12,702 nucleotides of DNA from positions 1 through 12,702 of the forward strand of contig CALZMV010000029.1 of assembly GCA_945788655.1 (NCBI GenBank), given 5' to 3'. The notes beneath the pieces are model-generated. The model saw only the letters and a program-made list of their open reading frames with translations, made no database searches and was not told the DNA's origin. Shown here piece by piece: positions 1-6,531 of the stretch. Positions within the stretch are counted from its first letter, which is position 1. Each line of letters begins with the position of its first letter. This DNA is from an uncultured Clostridia bacterium. GTDB taxonomy: Bacteria > Bacillota > Clostridia > Peptostreptococcales > Anaerovoracaceae. The position numbers and the translations under genes were made by a program.

Positions 1-18
1 CATTTATTTTAAAGTATT

Positions 19-52
19 AAAAAAGTGTTAAGATAATTCTTAACACTTTTTT
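19..52. terminator. Perfect-stem hairpin terminator, probably bidirectional
   Basis: A 14-bp perfect inverted repeat (core GTGTTAAG / CTTAACAC, extended by A6 on one side and T6 on the other) encloses a 6-base loop. The A/T flanks give a T tract when read in either direction. It lies about 20 bases beyond the stop codon of the M50 protease on the minus strand, so it most simply ends that transcript. It could also stop a transcript arriving from beyond the left edge on the plus strand. Confidence 0.88.
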
Positions 53-72
53 AACCGTTATAATTTTCCAAT

Positions 73-783
73 TCATCCTAATAACAGACCCATAAACACG
101 CTGTACAGCGGGTTTATTACTATGTCTGTAATATTTAATACAATAAGGAGCATTAAAATGAGCATTCCGTTGTTGTATAATTTATAATACCAGTCATACT
201 TACTAAGATTAAAAAGCTGAGTAACAACTCCAAAGCCATCAAGAGGTGGCACCGGCAAAAGATTAAAAATCATAAGTACGATGTTGATGCTAATAGTAAA
301 ATACAATACATATGCTATTGCATACCATAAGCCCGGAAAGTTGGTCAAAAATGTAAAATTAGGCATGTTCCTATATATCAGTGCAGCAATTACTGCTATT
401 GCAAAGTTAGTCACTACCCCAGCGAGAGAAACCAAAAGTTCATCCCTTCTTTTATGCTTATAATACATAGGGTTAATTTCAACAGGTCTTCCCCAGCCAA
501 AACCTGCAAAGAATAGGCAAATAAAACCTATAGGGTCAATGTGCTTCAGCGGATTTAATGATAATCTTCCCTGAAGTCTCGGAGTAGGATCTCCAAGCCA
601 TGCGGACATATAACCATGAGCTGCTTCGTGAAAAGTAAGACCTATTACAATACCCGGAAGCATCAAAAGCTGCATATAGAGCCAATCCCCAAGGCTCTGT
701 CCTGATGCGAGCATCTTGTTCCCAAGCAATAAGAATATCATTATCAGTATTGCAGGGTTAATGTTCTTAAAAAATCTCTTCAT
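73..783 (-). CDS. M50 family (site-2-type) intramembrane zinc metalloprotease
   Basis: This is a multi-pass membrane protein of 236 residues. The zinc-binding HEAAH motif is at residues 52-56 inside a hydrophobic segment, and the second M50 motif, NLLPVPPLDG with the third zinc ligand Asp182, is at 174-183. Between them is the usual GRLSLNP stretch followed by a hydrophobic segment. There is no PDZ or CBS domain, so it resembles the short YwhC-like branch of M50 rather than RseP or SpoIVFB. Members are presumed to cleave substrates within the membrane, but the substrate here cannot be told. The start is supported by a GAGGT box about six bases upstream. The gene is transcribed alone, with a candidate promoter upstream and a strong terminator downstream. 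SpoIVFB is also an M50 protease, but it carries a CBS domain that is absent here, so I do not call it SpoIVFB. Confidence 0.9.
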   Translation of the reverse strand: MKRFFKNINPAILIMIFLLLGNKMLASGQSLGDWLYMQLLMLPGIVIGLTFHEAAHGYMSAWLGDPTPRLQGRLSLNPLKHIDPIGFICLFFAGFGWGRPVEINPMYYKHKRRDELLVSLAGVVTNFAIAVIAALIYRNMPNFTFLTNFPGLWYAIAYVLYFTISINIVLMIFNLLPVPPLDGFGVVTQLFNLSKYDWYYKLYNNGMLILMLLIVLNITDIVINPLYSVFMGLLLG

Positions 784-820
784 CTAATACCTCTTCATTA
801 TTATTGTAAATATATTGGCT

Positions 821-849
821 ATTGTAGCACATTTCACAAAGAATGAAAA
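821..849 (-). promoter_or_regulatory. Candidate SigA-type promoter of the M50 protease gene
   Basis: Read on the minus strand there is TTTTCA (844-849, four of six matches to TTGACA), a 17-base spacer, and TACAAT (821-826, five of six matches to TATAAT). A TGC directly before the -10 box makes an extended -10. Transcription would start near 814 and leave a leader of about 30 bases. It lies in the 113-base gap between the divergent M50 and LysM genes. Confidence 0.5.
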
Positions 850-896
850 TATATTAATAGAGAACAAAACATGAACATCATTGAAAGGGGTTTTTT

Positions 897-1247
897 ATGA
901 ATATGACGCTTGTCTGTATCGATGTCTATACTGTAAACGAAGGTGATACTCTCTATGGAATTGCAGAAAAGTACGATCTTCCCGTCAGCCTGCTCATGAA
1001 GGTTAACTGTATCGAAGATCCATATAATCTTCAGATTGGAACAAGGCTTTGCATTCCGGGAACAGAAGACCAATTGCCACAAAAACCGGAAGAATGCTTT
1101 GACACACATACCGTGGTGGCCGGAGATACCTTGTACTTAATTGCAAAGATGCATAATATCAAGCTTGATTCACTGATGCGTGCAAATCCTACCATCGATC
1201 CATATAATTTACTTATCGGAACAGAGCTTTTGATTCCAAGATCCTAA
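897..1247 (+). CDS. Small protein of two LysM domains, no signal peptide
   Basis: The 116-residue protein is almost entirely two LysM modules, at about residues 10-54 and 70-114. Each has the (Y/H)TVxxGDTLYxIA opening, and each ends in DPYNLxIGTxLxIP, so the pair looks like an internal duplication. LysM modules bind the GlcNAc-containing glycan backbone of peptidoglycan. The first module begins ten residues from the start, leaving no room for a signal peptide, and I see no membrane segment. The start is supported by AAAGGGG six bases before the ATG; a second ATG at 903 would remove two residues. Non-secreted LysM proteins in spore formers (SafA, SpoVID) act in the mother cell at the spore surface, so a spore-layer role is plausible, given spoIVA nearby, but unproven. 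It is the only plus-strand gene in the window and converges on the second GatD-like gene. Confidence 0.88.
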   Translation: MNMTLVCIDVYTVNEGDTLYGIAEKYDLPVSLLMKVNCIEDPYNLQIGTRLCIPGTEDQLPQKPEECFDTHTVVAGDTLYLIAKMHNIKLDSLMRANPTIDPYNLLIGTELLIPRS

Positions 1248-1253
1248 AAAAGA

Positions 1254-1283
1254 GATGCCTAGCAAAAGTAATTGCCAGGCATC
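1254..1283. terminator. Bidirectional terminator between the LysM gene and the MurT/GatD-like operon
   Basis: The stem GATGCCTAGCAA / TTGCCAGGCATC pairs over 12 positions with one A-C mismatch and has a 6-base loop. T6 follows it on the plus strand (1285-1290), and A6 precedes it (1246-1251), which gives T6 on the minus strand. It lies between the convergent stops of the LysM gene (1247) and the GatD-like gene (1304) and suits termination of both. Confidence 0.9.
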
Positions 1284-1303
1284 ATTTTTTGTTAAATTTA
1301 CAT

Positions 1304-2038
1304 TTAATAATAAATTCCTGTATTCGGGTTAGTATATTCCTTTACCCTATCATTATATGCATCCATTGCTGCCTCTTCAAAAGCGAGCACAGGATTCTGA
1401 ACCTCTATTATTTCACTCATGAACCATTTCGTGAAAACGGGGTTTAATACAAGGAGGGGGCCTGTAATATATGTGCCGAAGAAATTGTTTTTTCTTATTC
1501 CTTCTTCCATGCACTCCTTATTCATTCCATCGCCGCGCTCTGTAATAAACAATGGATATAAATCTGTTTTGCCATATGCAAATCCGAAAAGACTCTTAAA
1601 TCCCACAATCTTTATTGGCTCATTAAGATTTCCCTCATTGAAGTCTCCTACGTAAAGAGAGTTAAAGCGTTTTCTTGCCTTTCTTTTTGCTGAAAGATCA
1701 AAGATTCCAAGGCCATCACAAATCTTTTTATCCTCTTCTATAATTTCGTTAAAGAGGACTTCCATTGCATTACCTGTAAACAGGAAGTTGTATCCTTTGT
1801 CAATGCAATCGACAACTTTTTCTTTATATGGAAGCAGCTTGTCTATAATAAGCTGTTGTCCGCTCTCGGTAGTTGTCCCCATATATATCAGGTCAGGTTT
1901 TTCAGTTAAAAACAGTGGTTCATCCTTTAGTGACGTGTTTACTATCTGGCATTCAGGCAGGCATTCCTTTAGATATTTCACGTTGAACAAGTCGCCGTAA
2001 AGATTGCAGATTTCAGGGAATAATACTTCAATTTTCAT
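1304..2038 (-). CDS. GatD-like class I amidotransferase homologue lacking the catalytic Cys and His (copy 1)
   Basis: The 244 residues follow the GatD fold from end to end. The N terminus has a PEICNLYGD..N stretch, the GatD counterpart of LYxDxxN, and there is a GLGIFD segment at 110-114 and a GTYxxGP motif at 188-194. GatD is the glutaminase subunit of the MurT/GatD enzyme that amidates D-Glu in lipid II. Here the nucleophile elbow, CGGYQ in S. aureus GatD, reads TGNAMEV, with Thr88 in place of Cys94. The His of GTYLHGP is replaced by Thr192. It should therefore not hydrolyse glutamine by the family mechanism. The start overlaps the stop of the MurT-like gene upstream by one base (TAATG), and an AGAGGTGA box precedes it, so the two are translationally coupled. 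It may be a structural or regulatory partner, or a binding module for another ligand. Confidence 0.85.
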   Translation of the reverse strand: MKIEVLFPEICNLYGDLFNVKYLKECLPECQIVNTSLKDEPLFLTEKPDLIYMGTTTESGQQLIIDKLLPYKEKVVDCIDKGYNFLFTGNAMEVLFNEIIEEDKKICDGLGIFDLSAKRKARKRFNSLYVGDFNEGNLNEPIKIVGFKSLFGFAYGKTDLYPLFITERGDGMNKECMEEGIRKNNFFGTYITGPLLVLNPVFTKWFMSEIIEVQNPVLAFEEAAMDAYNDRVKEYTNPNTGIYY

Positions 2039-3414
2039 TATTTTTCACCTCTTTCTGCGATTTCTTTTTCAATATTCTTTACTACATTATTTCCCAAAAC
2101 GATGGAATCTGTGCCATAGAATACATAAATACTTTCACCCCTGCAAAGCTTTAGTGCCTTTGGAGCGTCAAGCTCCTTCTCAACGAAGGAAATCTTTTCG
2201 TCTTCGATGCCGGCAAGCTTTAACCTGAGGTAATAGTCCTTTGCTCTTGGACCGGTAACTATGATATTTTTGATATTCTCCCTGTTCAGGAACTCAAAGT
2301 CTGCGTCATACAGCCAGCATATGTTTTCAGACCAGTGCTTGGTATCTCCCAGGCAGTTCATCATGAGAATAAGTTCCTTATCCCCAGGTCTTCCTGAAAC
2401 ATAATCAAAGGCTCTCGATGCACCTAAAGCATTTTTATCCTTCGACATCTGTCTTACGATAGTATACCCGTTTATTTCCTTTTCGCTGAATCTGCTCTTA
2501 ACAATTTCTATCTGTTGAAGAAGTTCTGCGATTTTTTCAAAAGAATAGCCTATCTCGCGGAAAAGAGCTATAACCGCTACAACGTTATAAATATTAAAGA
2601 CGCTATCATTTAACAACCTGAACTGATACTGCCCTGTTTTGTCCTTAACCTTAATTGTCATCTTATCTGTATCAACATCAAAGCCTGCATAATCATATTC
2701 AGGAGATTTGAAGCCGCAATGTGGACATACGGCCTTTCCTATGTGATGATATCTCAAGTATTCATACTCCAGTATCCCATTACATTTTGGACAGATACGC
2801 ATATCGTTAATGAGGTTTATGCACTCTGTAACATCAGTATCCATTTTTTCTATTCCAAAATACTTTCGACTGTTTTCAGGTGCAATATTTGATGCAATAA
2901 GGTCATCCCCGTTTAATAATAGTCTGGTTTGCGGAGGCATTTCTTCAGTGAGAATCTTGCCAATGTATTCCGGATGGCCATTACGCATAATTGAGTCTCT
3001 TGTTAAATTGTTAATAAGCAGAACTTTTGGCTTCATATAAGGGAACAAAAGCGGTGCCGATCTCTCATCTATTTCAATTAGTGCTGTATCATATTTGCAT
3101 TTGCCGAAAATGTTCACTCCGTTGATGAAGCTTGTAGAAATCCCTGAATTAATGTTTGAACCCATGTTGTTATCAAGTACAAGTCTTCCGTCAGCTTTGA
3201 ACATATCTATGGCCAGATTGCATACTGTAGTTTTGCCGTTGGTTCCTGTCACTCCAATTATGGTTTCAGGTTTTTGAACGTATTTAAGGAAATCGGGACA
3301 AATTTTAAGTGCCACAACTCCAGGAAAGTTCGTACCATTATGTCTTGTTATTTTTAAAGCTATAACAGACAGCTTTGCTGCCCATAATGCTATTAAATAT
3401 CTTAGTTTGTTCAT
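2038..3414 (-). CDS. Divergent MurT-like Mur ligase with DUF1727 C-terminal domain (copy 1)
   Basis: The 458 residues have the MurT domain order. A short N-terminal region carries TNFPG. The Mur-ligase ATP loop TGTNGKTT is at 56-63 and EIDE at 114-117. A zinc ribbon with Cys208, 211, 230 and 233 is inserted in the middle domain, and a DUF1727-type C-terminal domain includes WLYDADFE (367-374). MurT activates a carboxylate with ATP for attack by ammonia from GatD. Differences from S. aureus MurT are consistent: RDQMDRFGE becomes RDSIMRNGHPE (139-149), the KNPAGMN motif is not kept, and the position of D349 (three before the Trp) is Asn364, with a Glu beside it. ATP-dependent ligase chemistry looks intact, while the link to a glutaminase looks lost. 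The start has a poorly spaced AGGG about 11 bases upstream. It follows the ATP-grasp gene after 31 bases and overlaps its GatD-like partner by one base. Confidence 0.87.
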   Translation of the reverse strand: MNKLRYLIALWAAKLSVIALKITRHNGTNFPGVVALKICPDFLKYVQKPETIIGVTGTNGKTTVCNLAIDMFKADGRLVLDNNMGSNINSGISTSFINGVNIFGKCKYDTALIEIDERSAPLLFPYMKPKVLLINNLTRDSIMRNGHPEYIGKILTEEMPPQTRLLLNGDDLIASNIAPENSRKYFGIEKMDTDVTECINLINDMRICPKCNGILEYEYLRYHHIGKAVCPHCGFKSPEYDYAGFDVDTDKMTIKVKDKTGQYQFRLLNDSVFNIYNVVAVIALFREIGYSFEKIAELLQQIEIVKSRFSEKEINGYTIVRQMSKDKNALGASRAFDYVSGRPGDKELILMMNCLGDTKHWSENICWLYDADFEFLNRENIKNIIVTGPRAKDYYLRLKLAGIEDEKISFVEKELDAPKALKLCRGESIYVFYGTDSIVLGNNVVKNIEKEIAERGEK

Positions 3415-3445
3415 TGTAAAAATTACCCTACCGGATATTCCTTCC

Positions 3446-4441
3446 TTATTTTATTGCATCCATCATTACGCTATAGGTACCCAGATTTAGTTTCGGATAC
3501 TGTGTAACGTCCTGACCCGGATAACTGTTTCCTTCAATCAACAGAGGACCATATTTATTGCTGATTGCAACATCCCAGCCTACATATCTAATCTGCGGAA
3601 CTACTTTTGCAGCTTCAACCACTAAATTGACAACATCATCCCACATTGGAACTTCAAATCCGTTTATTATTGTTCCGATATCAGGATGTTTCTTAAAGGT
3701 GCTTCTGAATTTGTCATACCCATCGGTAACAATTTTTCCGGTATTAATATTTAAAATACCTGAAAGTCCACCGCTGTTAAAATTATCAACAACATTTCCG
3801 TTTCTACTCATTCTTACACAACCTGCAACTAAAGTTACGTTTTCACCATTTAAAATCGTAATAATTCTTATTGTATTAACAGAACTTGCTGATAAAGTAT
3901 CCATTATTGGATGCTGCTTTACGACCTCCTCAATTAGATACGCCTTTTGGCTTATCAGAGAATTAAAGAGTGCCTCAGCATCATAATCATTAACAGAATA
4001 AATATCTATACCTCGCCCACAGCATTGATCAAGGGGTTTTGCGATTATTATTTCTTTATCCTTTATAAATGCCTTAAAATCTTCTAAACTGTTTTCATTT
4101 AAGTAAAGCCATTCTCTCTTTAAGTATTTATCGAATTTTTCGTTAAATTTTGCTTTATCTTCAAAATATGGTGCAAAGCTCTGCTCATTTAACATCTTAA
4201 CAAGTTCATTATTTTTATTTATTGTTAAGATGTTCGCTCTGTCTTTTGGTCCAAGTTCAAACATTTCAAAGGTTTCATAATCAATATAGCCCGAACCATA
4301 TTTTGCAGTACATGCAAGGCAATCAGCCAGATTTACCATCCAAGGTTTATGATTTATTTTGCTTATTCTCTTTGCAGAATCAATAAACCCCTTGTAGTTG
4401 GCATTCTTCATTCTTTTCAGTAAAAATTTTATATTAATCAT
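3446..4441 (-). CDS. ATP-grasp ligase, sugar-transfer-associated (PF14397-like) type
   Basis: The 331 residues form an ATP-grasp enzyme. The nucleotide-binding Lys is in AKP (134-136), followed by a glycine-rich CCGRG loop (140-144). EE at 171-172 is the probable adenine-side hinge. SSVNTIRI is at 186-193, DNFNSGGLSG at 219-228, and the metal-binding tail GPLLIEGNSYPG at 298-309 has Glu303 and Asn305. This pattern, especially VNTIRI and DNFNSGG, is that of the family called sugar-transfer-associated ATP-grasp, often found in polysaccharide or wall loci. Such enzymes join a carboxylate to an amine through an acyl phosphate, but the substrate cannot be read from sequence. An AAGGTG box about six bases before the ATG supports the start. 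It sits 11 bases after the upstream GatD-like gene and 31 bases before the next MurT-like gene, so it almost certainly shares their transcript. Confidence 0.85.
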   Translation of the reverse strand: MINIKFLLKRMKNANYKGFIDSAKRISKINHKPWMVNLADCLACTAKYGSGYIDYETFEMFELGPKDRANILTINKNNELVKMLNEQSFAPYFEDKAKFNEKFDKYLKREWLYLNENSLEDFKAFIKDKEIIIAKPLDQCCGRGIDIYSVNDYDAEALFNSLISQKAYLIEEVVKQHPIMDTLSASSVNTIRIITILNGENVTLVAGCVRMSRNGNVVDNFNSGGLSGILNINTGKIVTDGYDKFRSTFKKHPDIGTIINGFEVPMWDDVVNLVVEAAKVVPQIRYVGWDVAISNKYGPLLIEGNSYPGQDVTQYPKLNLGTYSVMMDAIK

Positions 4442-4452
4442 TTTGTCACCTT

Positions 4453-5151
4453 CTAAATAGTTTTCTTAAGTTCTGCCAATCTATATTCATATGCTTCTAA
4501 AATTACTTTTTCAAAACATAAATCAGCAGATAGTCCCATTTTTGCCAATATTTCCTTCGCAAAGTGAGGATTTAAAATCAAGAAAGGTCCCAGCGAATAA
4601 GTTCCATAGAAATTGTTTACATGAATTCCCTCCCGCTTTGTTTCAGGATTCATACCAATTCCTTTTTCTATTTCGATAAAGTAATTATCAAAATCTCCAA
4701 AAGCAAAAGAAAACTGACTTCTGTGGCCAAGCATTGACATCCCGTTGTATTCACCTATAAACTGAGAATTATGTCTGTCTCTGTTCATATAACGTTCAGA
4801 CCAGAAATCGAAAATTCCTAATGCCTCAATGGTTCTATCGCCATCTTTAATATATTTACCAAAAATCTCAACTGCATTGCCTGTAGCAAGGAAAACTACA
4901 CCTTTTTCAATTAGTTCTTTTATTCTTGAAACATGAGGCTTTAATATTTCAATAATTGTTTCCTGCTTTCTCTCTGTTGTGCATCCAAGATAAATCATAT
5001 CTACATCTTCAGTAATAAAAAGAGGCTGTGTTTTATGATTTGTGCTGATTATTTCGATGTTCTGAGGATTACTTCTTTTTAAGTACTCCACATTATAGCT
5101 TTCTCCATAAATGTTACAAAGTTCTGGGAAAAGTAATTCTATTTTTTTCAT
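4453..5151 (-). CDS. GatD-like class I amidotransferase homologue lacking the catalytic Cys and His (copy 2)
   Basis: The 232 residues are clearly paralogous to the other GatD-like protein of this operon. Shared features are the IELLFPELCNIYGE opening, GCTTE at about 56-60, ATGNAVEIFG at the nucleophile elbow, LGIFDF, GIHVNNFYGTY and LGPFLILNP. The catalytic Cys of GatD is Thr90 and the catalytic His is Leu187, so glutaminase activity is not expected. The same Thr-Gly-Asn-Ala elbow in both copies argues for loss before the duplication and for later conservation. Its ATG overlaps the TAA of the MurT-like gene by one base, and a strong GGAGG lies upstream within that gene, giving translational coupling. 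Families of similar fold include CobB/CobQ amidotransferase domains, but pairing with a MurT-like gene favours GatD. Confidence 0.85.
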   Translation of the reverse strand: MKKIELLFPELCNIYGESYNVEYLKRSNPQNIEIISTNHKTQPLFITEDVDMIYLGCTTERKQETIIEILKPHVSRIKELIEKGVVFLATGNAVEIFGKYIKDGDRTIEALGIFDFWSERYMNRDRHNSQFIGEYNGMSMLGHRSQFSFAFGDFDNYFIEIEKGIGMNPETKREGIHVNNFYGTYSLGPFLILNPHFAKEILAKMGLSADLCFEKVILEAYEYRLAELKKTI

Positions 5152-6521
5152 TATCGAGCTCCCTCCTTTGCTTTTTCAACGATTGCATCTCTCATGTTTC
5201 TTGCTTTAGTAACACAATCAATCTCAAATAAAACATAGACTTTTTCTATTCCTTCTGTATCTACATAGTTTGGTATCTCTGATTCGCTCTCGACACAAAT
5301 TATCTTTTCTTCAGGAATCCCTGCTAACAACAGTCTTAACTTGTGGTTTAAAAACATGTGTCCACCAACTATTATTTTTTTAATATTTGGACTGTTTAAA
5401 AACTCATAGTCAGTTTCATAAAGCCAAGTAAGAGTCTCTGTTGGATGGTTTTTATCCTGAAGTTCATCCAACAGAAATACCACATTTTTGTCAGATGGTT
5501 CCTTCGCCATATATTCAAAAACTGTAGATGCCGCACTTATATTTTGGCTTTTTGCACCATATGTATAATATTTGATGCCATTGTATTCAACACACGTTTC
5601 TCTTATTTTTGTAACCTGCTGAGTTTCCAGAAACTTAGCTATTTCTTCTTTTGATTTGCTCAATTCTCTTAAAACTGCAATGCAAGACAACACATTAAAA
5701 GAGTTAAAAACTGCATCAGAAATCAGAGGATATTCGAAGTCTTCGCCATTTTCTTCTATGGTCATTTTTCTGCCTTCTAAATCAACGCTCTTTGCATAGT
5801 ACTTGATTTCAGGAGTTTTGAAATCACAGTTCGGACAATAGAAATCTCCAAGATGTCTATATAATCTGTAATTATATCTAATCATCTCACCGCAGTTTGG
5901 GCATACGGCTATGTCTTTTACCACATTCTCGAAAGGATTAGCATTAATATCTGTCATTCCGTAGAAGACTCTCTTTGATTTTTTTGCAAGCTGTGAGCTT
6001 ATCGGGTCATTGGCATTTAATATTGCAGTAGTCTTGTCACCAAGAATATCAAAGGTTCTATCAACTATGTCAAATATAAACTCCGGGTGTCCGTTTCTTC
6101 TAAGTGAGTCTTTACAAATATTTGTAACTAAGATGTAATTTGGCTCTATCTGTCCCATGGAGACATCAAGAGTTCTTTCATCTGCTTCCAGAACAGAAAC
6201 GTCATAAGTGGATTTATTAAAAATATTAACACAACGCATTAGATTTAATGCAAAACCTGCATACAGATTTGCACCCCAGTCATTGAAAGAAACCTTATAC
6301 CCTTCCTCAACCAGTTTATTGTTAATTAATGCAGATGTAGTTGATTTACCATTGGTACCTGTTATGGTAATTACAATAGGTGGTTTTTTAATGTACCTTA
6401 AAAAATCAGGGCAGAGTTTAAATGCCAGCAAGCCGGGTCTGTCATTTCTCTCCTGACCTCTCAGTTTATAAACCCACATTGCAAATTTTGAAATCCATAA
6501 TGTTATATAAAATCGTAACAT
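5151..6521 (-). CDS. Divergent MurT-like Mur ligase with DUF1727 C-terminal domain (copy 2)
   Basis: The 456 residues align along their full length with the other MurT-like protein here. The ATP loop TGTNGKST is at 54-61, EADE at 112-115, the zinc-ribbon cysteines at 207, 210, 229 and 232, and NANDP at 169-173. The C-terminal WLYETDYEFL segment starts at 366. Both copies share (R/K)DS(I/L)xRNGHPE(F/Y)I, which replaces the RDQMDRFGE of S. aureus MurT. The position of MurT D349 is Thr363, with Glu362 beside it. ATP-binding and zinc motifs are complete, so a working ligase is likely, using a nitrogen donor other than GatD-channelled ammonia. The start is firm: AGGAGGA lies about five bases upstream and overlaps the cls stop codon region, only ten bases away. 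It is coupled to its GatD-like partner by a one-base overlap. Confidence 0.87.
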   Translation of the reverse strand: MLRFYITLWISKFAMWVYKLRGQERNDRPGLLAFKLCPDFLRYIKKPPIVITITGTNGKSTTSALINNKLVEEGYKVSFNDWGANLYAGFALNLMRCVNIFNKSTYDVSVLEADERTLDVSMGQIEPNYILVTNICKDSLRRNGHPEFIFDIVDRTFDILGDKTTAILNANDPISSQLAKKSKRVFYGMTDINANPFENVVKDIAVCPNCGEMIRYNYRLYRHLGDFYCPNCDFKTPEIKYYAKSVDLEGRKMTIEENGEDFEYPLISDAVFNSFNVLSCIAVLRELSKSKEEIAKFLETQQVTKIRETCVEYNGIKYYTYGAKSQNISAASTVFEYMAKEPSDKNVVFLLDELQDKNHPTETLTWLYETDYEFLNSPNIKKIIVGGHMFLNHKLRLLLAGIPEEKIICVESESEIPNYVDTEGIEKVYVLFEIDCVTKARNMRDAIVEKAKEGAR

Positions 6522-6531
6522 TTTAATCCTC

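Noticed and set aside
849..877. SigE-like promoter for the LysM gene (ATATATT, 14 bases, CATGAACA)
   Set aside because: The spacing fits, but the -10 element has three mismatches and the start of transcription would fall within the ribosome binding site, so I do not call it.
834..1109. 91-codon open frame on the minus strand across the LysM gene
   Set aside because: It overlaps the well-supported LysM gene antisense, has no recognisable domain, and its composition follows from the opposite strand.
1304..2038. Canonical GatD/MurT lipid II amidation operon
   Set aside because: The gene order suggests it, but both GatD-like copies lack the catalytic Cys and His, and both MurT-like copies lack the D349 equivalent, so the canonical function should not be transferred.
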